Shown in pieces: positions 1 to 9,386 of a stretch of DNA of 64,000 bases. Position numbers and translations under genes: made by a program. Source of the stretch: Acidimicrobiaceae bacterium (GTDB lineage Bacteria; Actinomycetota; Acidimicrobiia; Acidimicrobiales; Aldehydirespiratoraceae); NCBI GenBank assembly GCA_026708645.1, contig JAPOUM010000022.1, forward strand, positions 1 to 64,000, read 5' to 3'. The notes under the pieces were generated by a model. It worked only from the letters and a program-made list of their open reading frames with translations, had not been told where the DNA came from and did not search any database. Position 1 is the first letter of the stretch, and each line of letters opens with the position of its first letter.

Positions 1-1
1 C

Positions 2-1426
2 ACGGGCGGCGACCACAGCGACCGTCGAAGCGGAGACACAGCGAACAACAACAACCCGGTGAACGGCATCACCGGCAGCGACTGTGATGCGAGCACTTGC
101 CGCGATGACACGGTCGCCACAGTTCTCGAATGTGAGAACGCCGGCAACACGAGGCCAGCAGCCGGCAAAGGCACAAACGCCGCAGCCTGCGCCAACAGCG
201 AAGACACAGCCACCAGCGAGGACACCGCCAGCAGCAGCGCAATCGCAGACACAGACAGCACCGGCTGCGGATGCGCTCAACACTCCCACAGCACAGACGC
301 CGCGACCAGCACCGGCCCAGGAACCGATCCAGCAAACGGCTGCCGCAGCGGCGCTCGAACCAGCACCAGCATCCACAGCGCAGCCGCAGACACAGCGAAC
401 AACGACAACCCGGTGAGCGGCATCAGCAGCGGCGGCGCTCAAACCAGCGGCAGTGATGCGAGCGTTTGCCGCGATGGCACGGTCGCCACAGTTCTCGAAT
501 GTGAGAACGCCGGCCACACGAGGCCAGCAGCCAGCAAAGGCACAGACGCCACAGCCTGCGCCAACATCGAGGACACAGCCAGCAGCACCGACCCAGGCAA
601 CGCTGGCAGCAGCGACGTTGGTTGCGGTTGCGCTCACCACTCTTACAGCACAGACGACACAGCCTGCGCCAACATTGAGGACACCAGCGGCGCCGATGGC
701 GTCAGCACAGACGAGAACACCGGCAGCAGCGCCGCGAGCGGCAGCAGCGGCGGTTGGGTAGCTGACATCACAGTGCTGGCCCATGTTGACGACACCACCG
801 GCGAACTCATCGGCGAACTCTCCGACGGATCGAAACTCCCCGCCGCGGTGCTCGAAGAACTCTCCTGCAACGCCCGCTGGAGCGGGTTGGTGTTCGACCG
901 CGCCGGTGACGCCATCTGGCGCAGCCGGTCACGCAGAACAGTCACCGACACGCAATGGCAAGCACTGCTCGCCACCTACGGCGGCTGCTTCCACTGCGCA
1001 GCGCCCGCAGGCATGTGCCAAGCCCACCACATCACCCCCTACTCACAAGGAGGCGCCACCAGCCTCGACAACCTGATCATGGTCTGCTGGAACTGCCACC
1101 ACAAAATCCACCACCACAACTGGCGCATCCACGAGCACGCCGACGGCAGCCACACACTGCACCCGCCCGACGACCTGACCGCAGCCACGCAACCCCGCCA
1201 CGGGCCCGCCTGCGCAGACGACTATCCGCCAGAACCAGAGCCGCCGACACGCCGAAGGCGGAGACGATCCCCGGACCGACCCGAACACCAAGACAAGCCG
1301 AGCAAGAACCGAAGCCAACCACGCCCGAAGCCAGCCAGAAGCCAAGAGGACATAACCAGACCCGACAACACAACACACCGGACCAGAACCCGCGCCAGAG
1401 ACCCGGCGACCGCCACGCTGTGGTGA
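2..1426 (+). CDS. HNH endonuclease domain protein, 5' end outside window
   Basis: The frame is open from the window edge to TGA at 1424-1426, so this is the 3' part of a longer gene (474 codons visible). The C-terminal third, from about 770, is a clear HNH module: CFHC and CWNC cysteine pairs flank AHHITPYSQGG and a downstream Asn and His run (KIHHH). This layout matches actinobacterial DUF222-HNH proteins, where DUF222 precedes the nuclease; that domain would lie upstream and is not seen. Positions 35-760 encode a Ser/Thr/Ala/Asn-rich linker with a tandem duplication (see repeat). The C-terminal tail is Arg/Pro rich. A near-identical but truncated copy of the HNH part lies on the minus strand at 38431-39327. 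A role in DNA cleavage is family knowledge; target and biology are unknown. Confidence 0.75.
   Translation, partial: TGGDHSDRRSGDTANNNNPVNGITGSDCDASTCRDDTVATVLECENAGNTRPAAGKGTNAAACANSEDTATSEDTASSSAIADTDSTGCGCAQHSHSTDAATSTGPGTDPANGCRSGARTSTSIHSAAADTANNDNPVSGISSGGAQTSGSDASVCRDGTVATVLECENAGHTRPAASKGTDATACANIEDTASSTDPGNAGSSDVGCGCAHHSYSTDDTACANIEDTSGADGVSTDENTGSSAASGSSGGWVADITVLAHVDDTTGELIGELSDGSKLPAAVLEELSCNARWSGLVFDRAGDAIWRSRSRRTVTDTQWQALLATYGGCFHCAAPAGMCQAHHITPYSQGGATSLDNLIMVCWNCHHKIHHHNWRIHEHADGSHTLHPPDDLTAATQPRHGPACADDYPPEPEPPTRRRRRRSPDRPEHQDKPSKNRSQPRPKPARSQEDITRPDNTTHRTRTRARDPATATLW
35..760 (+). repeat. In-frame tandem duplication in HNH linker
   Basis: The block beginning GACACAGCGAACAAC at 35 recurs at 389 (354 bp, 118 codons apart), and GTCGCCACAGTTCTCGAATG at 113 recurs at 482 (369 bp, 123 codons). 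Both offsets are multiples of three, so the frame is kept; a 15-bp indel separates the two registers. It encodes repeated TVATVLECENAG. Confidence 0.8.
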
Positions 1427-1982
1427 ACCCAGCACCAAACAAGACCGCAGGCCATCAACCAGACCAGAGCCGCCACCTCATCGAGGGCGGTCACAAGACC
1501 GACCCGAAAGCACGGTCAGACGGGTGGCGGCATGTCGGATGGGAGACCGACCGCAGGCGGTCACAAGACCGACCGCAGGCAGTCACAAGACCGACCCGAA
1601 AGCATGGTCAGACGGACCCGAACCGAAGCTACCAATCAGGAGGACAGAACTAGACCCGACAACACAAAAACCAGCACAACCAGCCGGGCCCGAACCGGCG
1701 GCGAACAAGACCGAACCGCAACCCGCAGCCGAAACCAGACCAGGACCAGAGCCCGCGACGAGATCAACTCCCTCGCCTTCTTCAGGCAGCGGCCCGGGAT
1801 CAGGCCAGGGTCGGAGCCAGAGCCTGCGACCCTGACCTCTGGTGACCGCCTGGGGGTCGGCGTGGTTGAACAGCTTCGAGTCTTCGCCCGTCGACAACCT
1901 GACGCTCATGCTCATGCTGCTGGTCAAAGACATCCAACCCTGAGGCATTCCTAGCCGCGACCCACATCCAGCCCCATTCTTA
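1427..1982. other. Non-coding stretch with degenerate HNH-tail-like repeats
   Basis: No frame here looks like protein; all are Arg/Pro/Gln low complexity. The sequence contains repeated GGTCACAAGACCGACC-type units near 1490, 1560 and 1590 (one pair extends through CGAAAGCACGGTCAGACGG with one change), plus AACCAGACC-type segments resembling the 3' end of the HNH gene. It reads as decayed duplications of the HNH tail between two convergent genes. Confidence 0.55.
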
Positions 1983-4328
1983 CTAACCGTCTAGTTGAGG
2001 TTGAGATAGTGCTCGGCGCCGCAGTTCGGCGGTCAGTTCGGGAACTACGGACTGCCACTCGCCGACTAAGCCGATGTCGACCTGATCGAAGATCTCCGCT
2101 TCGGGGTCGGAGTTGATCGCCAGCAGCGTGCCGGCGTTGCGGATGCCTACGGTGTGGTTGAAGCGTCCGCTGCAACCGACGGCCACTAGCAGGCGTGGCG
2201 CCACCGCATGGCCTGTGACACCGATCTGGCGGCCTCGCGGGACCCAACCCTGGTCGGTGACCCTGCGGGTGGCGCCGAGCGCGGCGCCGCCGAGCGCGGC
2301 CCGCAGTTCGTCGATCAACGGGTAGCCGTCAGGCGTCACTCCCACGCCGACGGCCACCACCGAACGAGCCCGGCGCAGTTCGCCGACGTCGTCGTCGTCC
2401 TGCTCTCTGTCCACCGTGCACAGCGAGGAACGCGCCGGATCGGGCAGCATCTCGACCTGGGGTTGCGGAGCGTGGCGGCGCGGCGGCCGGCGGGCCAGCA
2501 CGCCGGGCCGGACCGTGGCCATCTGCACCGGCGAACGCGACGTGATCGGCACCTGCAACCTGCCCCCGAAGGCGGGCTTCCATGCAACCAGCCGGCGGCC
2601 GTCGGGGCCGACTTCGAGCCCGACGGCGTCACCGGTGAGCCCCCAACCGCAGCGGGCCGCCACGATGGATGCCACCACCCGCCCCGAGCGGGTGCCCTCC
2701 ACCAGCAGAGCCCACGGCAGGCGCTCAGCGGCGGCTGTCGCCAAGGCGTCGGCCTGCTCGGAGGGCTCCGCCGCCGAGTCGATCACCAGGATCCGGTCCG
2801 CTCCCGCTGACGCGAAGTCCCGACCACAGGCCGCATCGGCGATGGTGGTGACCGCGGTGACGCTCCCGGAGATGCAGGCGGCCAGTTCGGTGGCCTCTCC
2901 CAGCAGCTCGGCGCCCATGTCAGCCTCGGTGAAGAAACACCACACCGAACGCTGTTCGTCGCCAGCAGGCACTGCGGCGGGTGCCGTGACCGCGTCGGCT
3001 TGCAGCATGGTCGCGGTCGACCCGCCCGGCGCAGCAACACTGCGAGCACCTGCTCGAACGCCGTCACGAACCTCCCCAAACCCGCCAACAGCACCACCCC
3101 GACGACGACGCACACCAGAAGACAACCCCAACCAGCCACGAACACCGCCAATACCTCTGACATCCCCACCAGCGGCCACATCAACTACGCCAACAGCACC
3201 ACCCCGGCAGCGACGCACACCAACAAACGAACCCAACCGACCACTAACCCCCGCAAACCCGCCAACAGCACCACCCCGCCGGCGACGCACACCAGAAGAC
3301 AACCCCAACCAGCCACGAACACCGCCAATACCTCTGACATCCCCACCAGCGGCCACATCAACTACGCCAACAGCACCACCCCGGCAGCGACGCACACCAA
3401 CAAACGAACCCAACCGACCACTAACCCCCGCAAACCCGCCAACAGCACCACCCCAGCGGCGACGCACACCAACAAACGAACCCAACCAGCCACGGGCACC
3501 GCCAATACCTCTGGTGTCTCCGTCGGTGGCTTCATCGACTACGCCGGCAGCTTCTTCGGCGGCAGAGTCGGAGAAGGCACCTAACTCCTGTAGCAGGTCA
3601 ACAGCATGAGCCACCGACGAAGCGCGCAGAGCCTTGCGGGTTGCTGTCAACACCCGCACCCGACCTACCGAGGTCGGCGAGCCCGCCGCCCCCAGACGTT
3701 CGGCGGGCACGTCGAGGTCGTCAGCGGACAGGCGCAGGATGAGAGCCTCGTCCACAGCGGCGCGAGCCTCAGGCGGCGCCTTCGACGGAGAGCACAGACG
3801 CTCAGCCGCCGACAGAGCCGCAGGAAGCCCCCCGGTGACGGTGCTGTAGCCGTCGTCGGTCTCCAGCCGGGCTGTGAAGGCGCCGTCGGCGACCTCCAAG
3901 TGTCGCACCCCCGCCGCGAATGGCAGGCCCAGCAGCTCGGCCGTCTCGACGGGCACCTGCCCGGTGTCGGAATCGAGCGAATTGAGCCCGGCCAGCACCA
4001 AGTCGAAGGGGCCTTCTCGCCTGATGGCCGAAGCAAGAGCCACCGCAGTGGCCAAAGTGTCGCTGCCGGCGAAGGCCGCGTCGCACAGATGCACTCCCCG
4101 ACTGGCGCCGCAGGCGATCATCTCGCGCAGAGCATCCGCAGCCGCGGGCGGCCCCATCGTGAACGCCACCACCTCGCCGTCCGCGCCGGCCAGCTCCACA
4201 GCCTTGGCGTTGGCCCGCCGACAGTAGGCGTTGACCTCCAGCGGCACGCCGTCTCGCACCAGACGCCCGTCCTGCATCCGGAACTCGACCGGAGCGGGGA
4301 TCTGCTTCACAAGAACAGCGATCCTCAC
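1983..4328 (-). CDS. Fused electron transfer flavoprotein, beta then alpha
   Basis: An ETF passes electrons from flavin dehydrogenases to the respiratory chain as a beta/alpha heterodimer; here both halves are one 781-residue chain. The N-terminus is beta-like (RIAVLVKQIP, then CGASRGVHLCD and LAGLNSLDSDTGQVP). The C-terminus is alpha-like with the FAD-binding stretch GWVPRGRQIGVTGHAVAP, then VAVGCSG and AINSDPEAEIF. Between them, roughly residues 250-430, lies a Gly/Arg/Val-rich linker made of 59-residue repeats. GTG at 4328 is chosen because homology begins at RIAVLVKQIP; the frame is open to 4463 with no matching sequence, and no good ribosome site is visible. The downstream C1 operon could supply flavin-linked electrons, but that link is inference. 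Confident in family, less in start. Confidence 0.85.
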   Translation of the reverse strand: MRIAVLVKQIPAPVEFRMQDGRLVRDGVPLEVNAYCRRANAKAVELAGADGEVVAFTMGPPAAADALREMIACGASRGVHLCDAAFAGSDTLATAVALASAIRREGPFDLVLAGLNSLDSDTGQVPVETAELLGLPFAAGVRHLEVADGAFTARLETDDGYSTVTGGLPAALSAAERLCSPSKAPPEARAAVDEALILRLSADDLDVPAERLGAAGSPTSVGRVRVLTATRKALRASSVAHAVDLLQELGAFSDSAAEEAAGVVDEATDGDTRGIGGARGWLGSFVGVRRRWGGAVGGFAGVSGRLGSFVGVRRCRGGAVGVVDVAAGGDVRGIGGVRGWLGLSSGVRRRRGGAVGGFAGVSGRLGSFVGVRRCRGGAVGVVDVAAGGDVRGIGGVRGWLGLSSGVRRRRGGAVGGFGEVRDGVRAGARSVAAPGGSTATMLQADAVTAPAAVPAGDEQRSVWCFFTEADMGAELLGEATELAACISGSVTAVTTIADAACGRDFASAGADRILVIDSAAEPSEQADALATAAAERLPWALLVEGTRSGRVVASIVAARCGWGLTGDAVGLEVGPDGRRLVAWKPAFGGRLQVPITSRSPVQMATVRPGVLARRPPRRHAPQPQVEMLPDPARSSLCTVDREQDDDDVGELRRARSVVAVGVGVTPDGYPLIDELRAALGGAALGATRRVTDQGWVPRGRQIGVTGHAVAPRLLVAVGCSGRFNHTVGIRNAGTLLAINSDPEAEIFDQVDIGLVGEWQSVVPELTAELRRRALSQPQLDG
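3081..3520 (-). repeat. 177-bp in-frame minisatellite inside fused ETF
   Basis: Units start at 3081, 3258 and 3435 (exactly 177 bp apart); the third is partial. 177 bp is 59 codons, so copy number can change without a frameshift. The first two units are almost identical (a few changes near 3101-3106), which implies recent duplication or homogenisation. Each unit itself holds two related half-repeats (CAACAGCACCACCCC followed by a GACGCACACCA stretch). Confidence 0.9.
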
Positions 4329-4571
4329 TGAGTCTGTATAACAGCCCCGCAGCACAGCCACATAGCAGCACAGCCGCACAGCAGCCGCGCTCACTGAGCG
4401 GACGCCCCGACCCGAGTTGAGCGAGCGGACGATTACAGCAACCGCATCACCATCGCGCCGCACCGCCCCCTCGAACTGCGCCAGACGACCCCGCCTCCAC
4501 TACTGCTGTAGGCGCCGCGCCGTGCATCCCCTCGAATCGAACGCTGCCTGGATCATCGCGACCCCGACGGC

Positions 4572-4847
4572 GTGAGCAAGCTCTTCGCGCTGGCGATCGA
4601 ACGGGCACGCAAGGCAGTCGAAGGCGCCGACCGGTCGACGGCGGCGGCCCGCGTGCGCGCCGCGGTGGAGGCAACAGGCATGACGCAGGCTGAGTTCGCT
4701 GCGTCGGCAGGCACCAGCGCGTCACGGCTCAGCACCTACATCAACGCCAAAGTCACACCCTCAGCAGCGATGCTGAGGCGCATCGAGCGCCTTGCACAAT
4801 CATGGTCTGATGCGGAGGGTCACCAGAGGTTGCCGCGAGCGCAGTAG
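4572..4847 (+). CDS. Small XRE-type helix-turn-helix protein
   Basis: A 91-residue protein. The helix-turn-helix spans about residues 33-70: ATGMTQAEFAASAGTSASRL then STYINAKVTPSAAMLRRIER, the usual XRE layout (TQ-x2-A-x2-AGTS). GTG at 4572 is the only plausible start, but the frame upstream remains open and protein-like back to a TAG near 4509, so the 5' end may be lost or the gene may be a remnant of a longer protein. It lies divergently from the ETF gene. Such small Cro/C1-type proteins are often antitoxins or local regulators; no toxin is seen beside it. Confidence 0.6.
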   Translation: MSKLFALAIERARKAVEGADRSTAAARVRAAVEATGMTQAEFAASAGTSASRLSTYINAKVTPSAAMLRRIERLAQSWSDAEGHQRLPRAQ

Positions 4848-4892
4848 GCGACATCCGCCGTCTTGATGTCGCTCCTCCCCACCGAGTGAAGG

Positions 4893-6074
4893 TCACCAGA
4901 GGTTGCCGCGAGGGCAGTAGGCGACATCGTCCACGCCTGCGAAACGGGCCAGTTCGGCCAGTCGAGGCCGCAGCCGCTGCGCCACAGCGTCACGGTCGGC
5001 CTCGGCCTCGGGCTCGACGAAAGCGCCCAGCACTCGCAACACCCCGGCGCTGCGATCAGTCTTCAGGTCCAAGCGCGCCACGAGCCGCTCGCCGTGCAGA
5101 ACCGGCAGAACGTAGTAGCCGTAGACCCGCTGAGCAGCAGGCACGTAAATCTCGATCCGGTAGTCGAAACCCCACATCCGCAGAGCACGAGCCCGGTTCC
5201 AGACGACCGGGTCGAAAGGCGACAGCACCGTGGCCGCGTCGATCGCACGCGGCAGCTTCGCAGCGGGATGCAAATAGGCGGGCTCGTCCCAGCCCTGAAC
5301 AGCGACCCGCTGGATCCGGCCGTCCTCGGCGAGTTCGGCGACCCGCGCGCGGCCCTCGCGCGGCGGCAGCCGGTAGTAGTCGACGAGATCGCCCGACGTG
5401 GCCACACCCAGAGCCTCAGCCGAGAGGGCCAGCAGCTCGCGCTGCGCCTCCTCGGCCGACGGCGCCGGCTGTGCCAGAACCTCCGCAGGCACGATCCGCT
5501 CGATCAGGTCGAACTCCTTGATGAAGTTGCCGCGCCTGCGTATCCCCACCGCGCCGATCCGGAACAGCCAGTCCAACGCCATCGAACCCAAAGAGCGGCC
5601 ACCCCACCATTCGCCTTGACGGCGCCTGGGATCCGACAACTCGGCGGCGGTCAACGGACGGCTGCGCACCTGGTCGAGAACCTCGTCCACATAAGCCGAC
5701 TCACGACGAGCCAGCTCCACCAGATTGCGCCAAGTCCGACCCTGCCGGGCTCGCTGCTTCTGCCAGCGCAGCAGCGGCTCGTCCCGCACCGGCAGCAGCG
5801 AAGCCTCATGCGCCCAGGCTTCGAACCACTCGTCGTCGCGGTAGGCGATCCTGTCTAGCAGGGCCGGATCGTAAGCGCCGAGGCGCGAGAACGGCGGCAA
5901 ATACTGGGTGCGGACCACCGCCGGCACAGAATCGAGCTGCAAGAGCTTGACCCTGCCCATCACCCGGCGCAGGTGGCGCCGGTCCACACGGCCCTTGACA
6001 GCAGGGTCGGCGAAGCCCTGAGCCGCGAGCGCCACGCGGCGCGCCTGCGAGATCGACAGTTCGCCGCGGGTCAC
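4893..6074 (-). CDS. YcaQ/AlkX-like winged-helix DNA glycosylase
   Basis: A 393-residue protein of the HTH_42 (YcaQ, DUF1006) family, which unhooks interstrand crosslinks and alkylated purines. The start matches the family (SISQARRVALAAQGF), and the catalytic QxD-type motif is present as QLD at residues 46-48 followed by SVPAVVRTQYLPPFSRLG. QLD is the E. coli YcaQ (AlkX) form rather than the QxQ form of antibiotic self-resistance AlkZ enzymes, so a general repair role is likelier than toxin resistance (established families; inference for this protein). The C-terminus ends in the VDDVAYCPRGNLW block common in the family. It follows leuS with a 16-bp gap, and the start region is duplicated (CTCGCCGCGGGTCACA twice around 6060-6095). 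Confidence 0.85.
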   Translation of the reverse strand: MTRGELSISQARRVALAAQGFADPAVKGRVDRRHLRRVMGRVKLLQLDSVPAVVRTQYLPPFSRLGAYDPALLDRIAYRDDEWFEAWAHEASLLPVRDEPLLRWQKQRARQGRTWRNLVELARRESAYVDEVLDQVRSRPLTAAELSDPRRRQGEWWGGRSLGSMALDWLFRIGAVGIRRRGNFIKEFDLIERIVPAEVLAQPAPSAEEAQRELLALSAEALGVATSGDLVDYYRLPPREGRARVAELAEDGRIQRVAVQGWDEPAYLHPAAKLPRAIDAATVLSPFDPVVWNRARALRMWGFDYRIEIYVPAAQRVYGYYVLPVLHGERLVARLDLKTDRSAGVLRVLGAFVEPEAEADRDAVAQRLRPRLAELARFAGVDDVAYCPRGNLW

Positions 6075-6090
6075 AGCACCTCGCCGCGGG

Positions 6091-9063
6091 TCACACCACC
6101 AGGGTGATCATGCGTCCTGCGATGTAGATCTGACGGCGCAGTTGGCGTCCGCCGACGTGCGCCGCCACATTCGGTTCGGCCAGAGCCGCGGCCACCGCGG
6201 TCGGCTCGTCGGCGTCGGCTGCGAGCGTCACCCGACCCCGGACTTTGCCGTTGACCTGCACAGGCACCTCGACCGTGTCGGCCACCAGCAGCGCCGGGTC
6301 GGCGACAGGGAACTCCGCCTGCGTCACCGATCCGGCGCCGGCGCCGTTGAGGCGATGCCACAGCTCCTCGGCGAAATGCGGAACCAGCGGCGCCAGCATC
6401 CGCACCAGCGCATCGGCTGTTTCACGGGGCGTCGGCACGCCCCGGCGGGTCAGCTCGTTGTTGAGCTCGGTGATCCGGGCGATGGCAGTGTTGAAGCGCA
6501 TCGCCTCCATGTCGTGGCCGACGGCGTCGATGGTGCGATGCACGAGCCGCAGCAGCTCCTCATCGGGCGGCTCGTCGCTGACACGCAACTCACCGGTGGA
6601 CTCGTCGACGACATTGCGCCAGACCCGTTGCAGCACCCGCTGCGAGCCCACCACCGAGCGGGTCTGCCAGGGGCGGTCCTGGTCTATCGGCCCCATGAAC
6701 ATCTCGTAGAGGCGCAGAGTGTCGGCACCGTAGGAGACGTACATGTCGTCGGGGGTGACCGAGTTCTTGAGAGACTTGCCCATCTTGCCGAGCTCGCAGG
6801 TCACCGGCCGGCCCTGATGGGTGAAACCGTCCGCGAGCGAGCCCTCGACCTGGTCCGCCGGCACGTAGACGCCTCGCGAGTCTTTGAACGCATAAGCCTG
6901 GATGTAGCCCTGATTGACCAGACGCTTGAACGGCTCGGGGCCGCTCACATGGCCCAGGTCGTACAGCACTTTGTGCCAGAAACGGGCGTAGAGGAGGTGC
7001 AGCACCGCATGCTCGACCCCTCCGACGTACAGATCAACGCCGCCGACCCTGGCTGCGGCGTCAGCGACGCCCGAACCCGCACCGCCGGCGTCGTCGCGGC
7101 CGGGGTCGGCGACAGCGTCGTCGCTCGGGTCGGTCATCCAGTACGCCTCGACCTCCGGGGCGACCAGCGCCTCGGAATTGACGGGATCCAAATAGCGCAG
7201 GTAGTACCAGCACGAACCGGCCCACTGCGGCATGGTGTTGAGTTCCCGGCGGTAGCCGCGAACGCCGGCGCCGAGGTCCAAGTCCACTTCGAGCCATTCG
7301 CTCACCCGGCCCAGCGGCGGCTCCGGGTCGGAGTCGCGGGCCAAGGCTCGGGGCGCCCAGTCCATCAACTCGGGAAGCTCCACGGGCAGCATCTCCTCGG
7401 GCAGCGCCACCGGCCCGTGCTCGTCGAACACGATCGGTATGGGCTCGCCCCAGTAGCGCTGCCGGCTGAACAGCCAGTCGCGCATCCTGTAGTTGACGAC
7501 CGGCCGACCGGCGCCGGAATCCTGCAGTCGCCGCAGGATCGCAGCCTTCGACTCCGCGACGTTCAGCCCGTCCAAGAACATCGAATTGATCGACGGCCCG
7601 TCGCCGCTGTAGGCCGACTGCTCGGGATGATCGGGGGGCGGCTGCACGGTGCGGATCACATCGAGGCCGTAGGCCCGCGCGAAGTCGTGGTCGCGCTGGT
7701 CCTCGCCGGGCACGCCCATCACCGCACCCGTCCCGTAACCCATCAGCACGTAATCGGCGATGAACACCGGCACCGCGACATCGCTGAAAGGCACTGCCGC
7801 ATCGACCCCCAGATAGACGCCCGTCTTGGAGTCGCTGCGTTCGGCGTCGCTCATGTCGGCGGCTCTCGACCGGTAGCCGGCCACCGCCTGTCGGGGGGTG
7901 GCCGCTCCGCCTTTCCAGGATTCGGCGGCGCCTTCGGGCCAAGCCTCGGCCGTGAGCCGGTCCACCAGGGGATGCTCGGGGGCCAGAGCCATGTAGGTGG
8001 TGCCGAACAACGTGTCGGGCCTAGTGGTGAAGACCTCGATCGCGGGCAGTCCGGGCATTCCAGGCGGCTCAGACATTCCGGGCGGCCCGGACGGCCCGGA
8101 TACTGCCGGAGCGGCAGGATCGACAGCGTTGCCGTTGACGGCGAAAGCGATCAACGCTCCCTCGGAACGGCCGATCCAGTTGCGTTGCATGGTCTTGACC
8201 GACTCGGGCCAGTCCAGCAGGTCCAAGTCTTGCAGCAGGCGGTCGGCGTAGGCGGTGATGCGCATCATCCACTGCCGCAGCGGGCGCTTGAAAACCTCAT
8301 GGTTGCCCCGCTCGGAGCGGCCCTCGTTGGTGACCTCCTCGTTGGCCAGCACAGTTCCCAGAGCCGGGCACCAGTTGACGGGAGCGTCAGCCACGTAAGC
8401 CAGGCGATGCGAGTCGATCAACTCCCGCTGCTCGGCGGTGCTGAGCTCCTCCCAGTAGCGCCCGTCCGGCACAGGCCTGTCGCCGGTCGAGAACTCCTCG
8501 AGCAGATCCGCTATAGGGCGGGCGCGGCAGGCGACGGGATCGAACCATGCGTTGAAGATCTGCAGAAATATCCACTGCGTCCACCGGTAGTAGTCGATGT
8601 CGGTGGTGGCCACGCCGCGCCGCTTGTCGTGGCTCAAACCGAGCCGGTCGAGCTGACGGCGCATGTTCTCGATGTTGGCCTCGGTGTTGACCCGAGGATG
8701 CTGTCCGGTCTGGCGGGCGTGCTCCTCGGCGGGCAGGCCGAACGCGTCGAAACCCATCGTGTAGAGCACGTTGAAACCGCACATCCGCTTGAAGCGGACG
8801 TAGACGTCGGTGGCGATGTAGCCGAGGGGGTGACCGACGTGCAGCCCCGACCCCGACGGGTACGGGAACATGTCCATCACGAAAAGCTTTCGGGCCGGGT
8901 CTGCGGCGACGGCGACAGACCCGGATGCCAGCGAACCGACCGGATTGGGCGTCTCATAGATGGCGCCGGCCGCCCAACGATCTTGCCAGAGGCTCTCGAT
9001 CCGGGCTGCGAGGTCGGCGTCGTAACGGTGCGGGGGTGTTTCAGCGACGGTCGCTTCAGCCAT
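6091..9063 (-). CDS. leuS: Leucyl-tRNA synthetase
   Basis: Charges tRNA-Leu in the cytoplasm. Class I signatures are clear: the HIGH motif appears as HVGH at residues 75-78 in [16 protein letters not shown], and KMSKS as KMGKS at about 760-764. The CP1 editing domain has [19 protein letters not shown], and the C-terminal domain has the VNGKVRGR motif. Length 990 residues, somewhat above the bacterial norm because of Pro/Gly-rich insertions (for example [17 protein letters not shown] in CP1, and an Asp/Gly/Ala insertion near 7050-7130). ATG at 9063 is preferred to an upstream TTG at 9072. Divergent from the corrinoid operon; no T-box or other leader was recognised. Confidence 0.95.
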   Translation of the reverse strand: MAEATVAETPPHRYDADLAARIESLWQDRWAAGAIYETPNPVGSLASGSVAVAADPARKLFVMDMFPYPSGSGLHVGHPLGYIATDVYVRFKRMCGFNVLYTMGFDAFGLPAEEHARQTGQHPRVNTEANIENMRRQLDRLGLSHDKRRGVATTDIDYYRWTQWIFLQIFNAWFDPVACRARPIADLLEEFSTGDRPVPDGRYWEELSTAEQRELIDSHRLAYVADAPVNWCPALGTVLANEEVTNEGRSERGNHEVFKRPLRQWMMRITAYADRLLQDLDLLDWPESVKTMQRNWIGRSEGALIAFAVNGNAVDPAAPAVSGPSGPPGMSEPPGMPGLPAIEVFTTRPDTLFGTTYMALAPEHPLVDRLTAEAWPEGAAESWKGGAATPRQAVAGYRSRAADMSDAERSDSKTGVYLGVDAAVPFSDVAVPVFIADYVLMGYGTGAVMGVPGEDQRDHDFARAYGLDVIRTVQPPPDHPEQSAYSGDGPSINSMFLDGLNVAESKAAILRRLQDSGAGRPVVNYRMRDWLFSRQRYWGEPIPIVFDEHGPVALPEEMLPVELPELMDWAPRALARDSDPEPPLGRVSEWLEVDLDLGAGVRGYRRELNTMPQWAGSCWYYLRYLDPVNSEALVAPEVEAYWMTDPSDDAVADPGRDDAGGAGSGVADAAARVGGVDLYVGGVEHAVLHLLYARFWHKVLYDLGHVSGPEPFKRLVNQGYIQAYAFKDSRGVYVPADQVEGSLADGFTHQGRPVTCELGKMGKSLKNSVTPDDMYVSYGADTLRLYEMFMGPIDQDRPWQTRSVVGSQRVLQRVWRNVVDESTGELRVSDEPPDEELLRLVHRTIDAVGHDMEAMRFNTAIARITELNNELTRRGVPTPRETADALVRMLAPLVPHFAEELWHRLNGAGAGSVTQAEFPVADPALLVADTVEVPVQVNGKVRGRVTLAADADEPTAVAAALAEPNVAAHVGGRQLRRQIYIAGRMITLVV

Positions 9064-9149
9064 GACGGCCAATGCTAGGGGCGCACGGGCTCACCGGAAC
9101 CGCGCACCGGCATCCTCAACACCACGCGTCACCACGACGCACCACGACG

Positions 9150-9186
9150 CACACGAGAGTTGCAGTGTTCGCAATGCCAGAGCTAG
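9150..9186. repeat. 37-bp direct repeat, copy 1
   Basis: Begins CACACGAGAGTTGCAGTGTT and ends GCCAGAGCTAG; repeated perfectly at 9223-9259. Read on the minus strand it contains GAACACT and AACTCTC, shared with the dispersed element found at 18.7, 32.7, 37.4-37.6 and 52.4 kb. Lies upstream of leuS. Confidence 0.85.
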
Positions 9187-9222
9187 CGAGTGCTCGCCAG
9201 CCAGCTAGCGGCGAGGCGTATC

Positions 9223-9259
9223 CACACGAGAGTTGCAGTGTTCGCAATGCCAGAGCTAG
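9223..9259. repeat. 37-bp direct repeat, copy 2
   Basis: Exact copy of 9150-9186, 73 bp downstream. It ends four bases before the paired palindromes that precede the corrinoid operon. The rest of the 323-bp leuS/corrinoid divergent gap (9064-9386) holds no gene that I can support. Confidence 0.85.
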
Positions 9260-9262
9260 AGT

Positions 9263-9299
9263 CTGTTCCGTATCGTGGAACAGGTCCACAATGCGGAAC
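9263..9299. promoter_or_regulatory. Two adjacent operator-like palindromic sites
   Basis: Site 1 (9263-9283) is CTGTTCC, seven bases, GGAACAG, a perfect inverted repeat. Site 2 (9283-9299), read on the opposite strand, is GTTCCGCATTGTGGACC and matches site 1 (GTTCCGTATCGTGGAAC) at 14 of 17 positions. The two sites are 18 bp apart centre to centre. They lie about 90-125 bp upstream of the first corrinoid-operon ATG. The TTCCG...GGAA form recalls operators of IclR-type regulators, but no regulator gene is adjacent and the assignment is inference. Confidence 0.55.
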
Positions 9300-9386
9300 C
9301 AGCAGGCGGCTGATACCGCAGAACTGACACCGTAGAACTGACACCGCCGAAAAGGGCCTGAAGCTGGCACTCGGAGGGCTGAGCGG

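Noticed and set aside
1524..1954. Two overlapping plus-strand frames of 103 and 140 codons
   Set aside because: Composition is Arg/Thr/Pro/Gln low complexity made from the repeats in this stretch; no start site or conserved feature.
6142..9078. A 978-codon open frame on the plus strand
   Set aside because: It lies exactly antisense to leuS, is His/Arg/Gly rich with no domain, and arises from codon bias in GC-rich DNA. Similar antisense frames opposite icd, the ABC genes, the reactivase and the methyltransferase were dropped for the same reason.
9150..9259. CRISPR-like repeat-spacer structure
   Set aside because: Only two 37-bp copies with one spacer, no cas genes, and related sequences occur singly upstream of other genes.
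9064..9386. Cobalamin riboswitch before the corrinoid operon
   Set aside because: I found no B12-box-like core or the expected long structured leader; the gap is filled by repeats and the paired palindromes.
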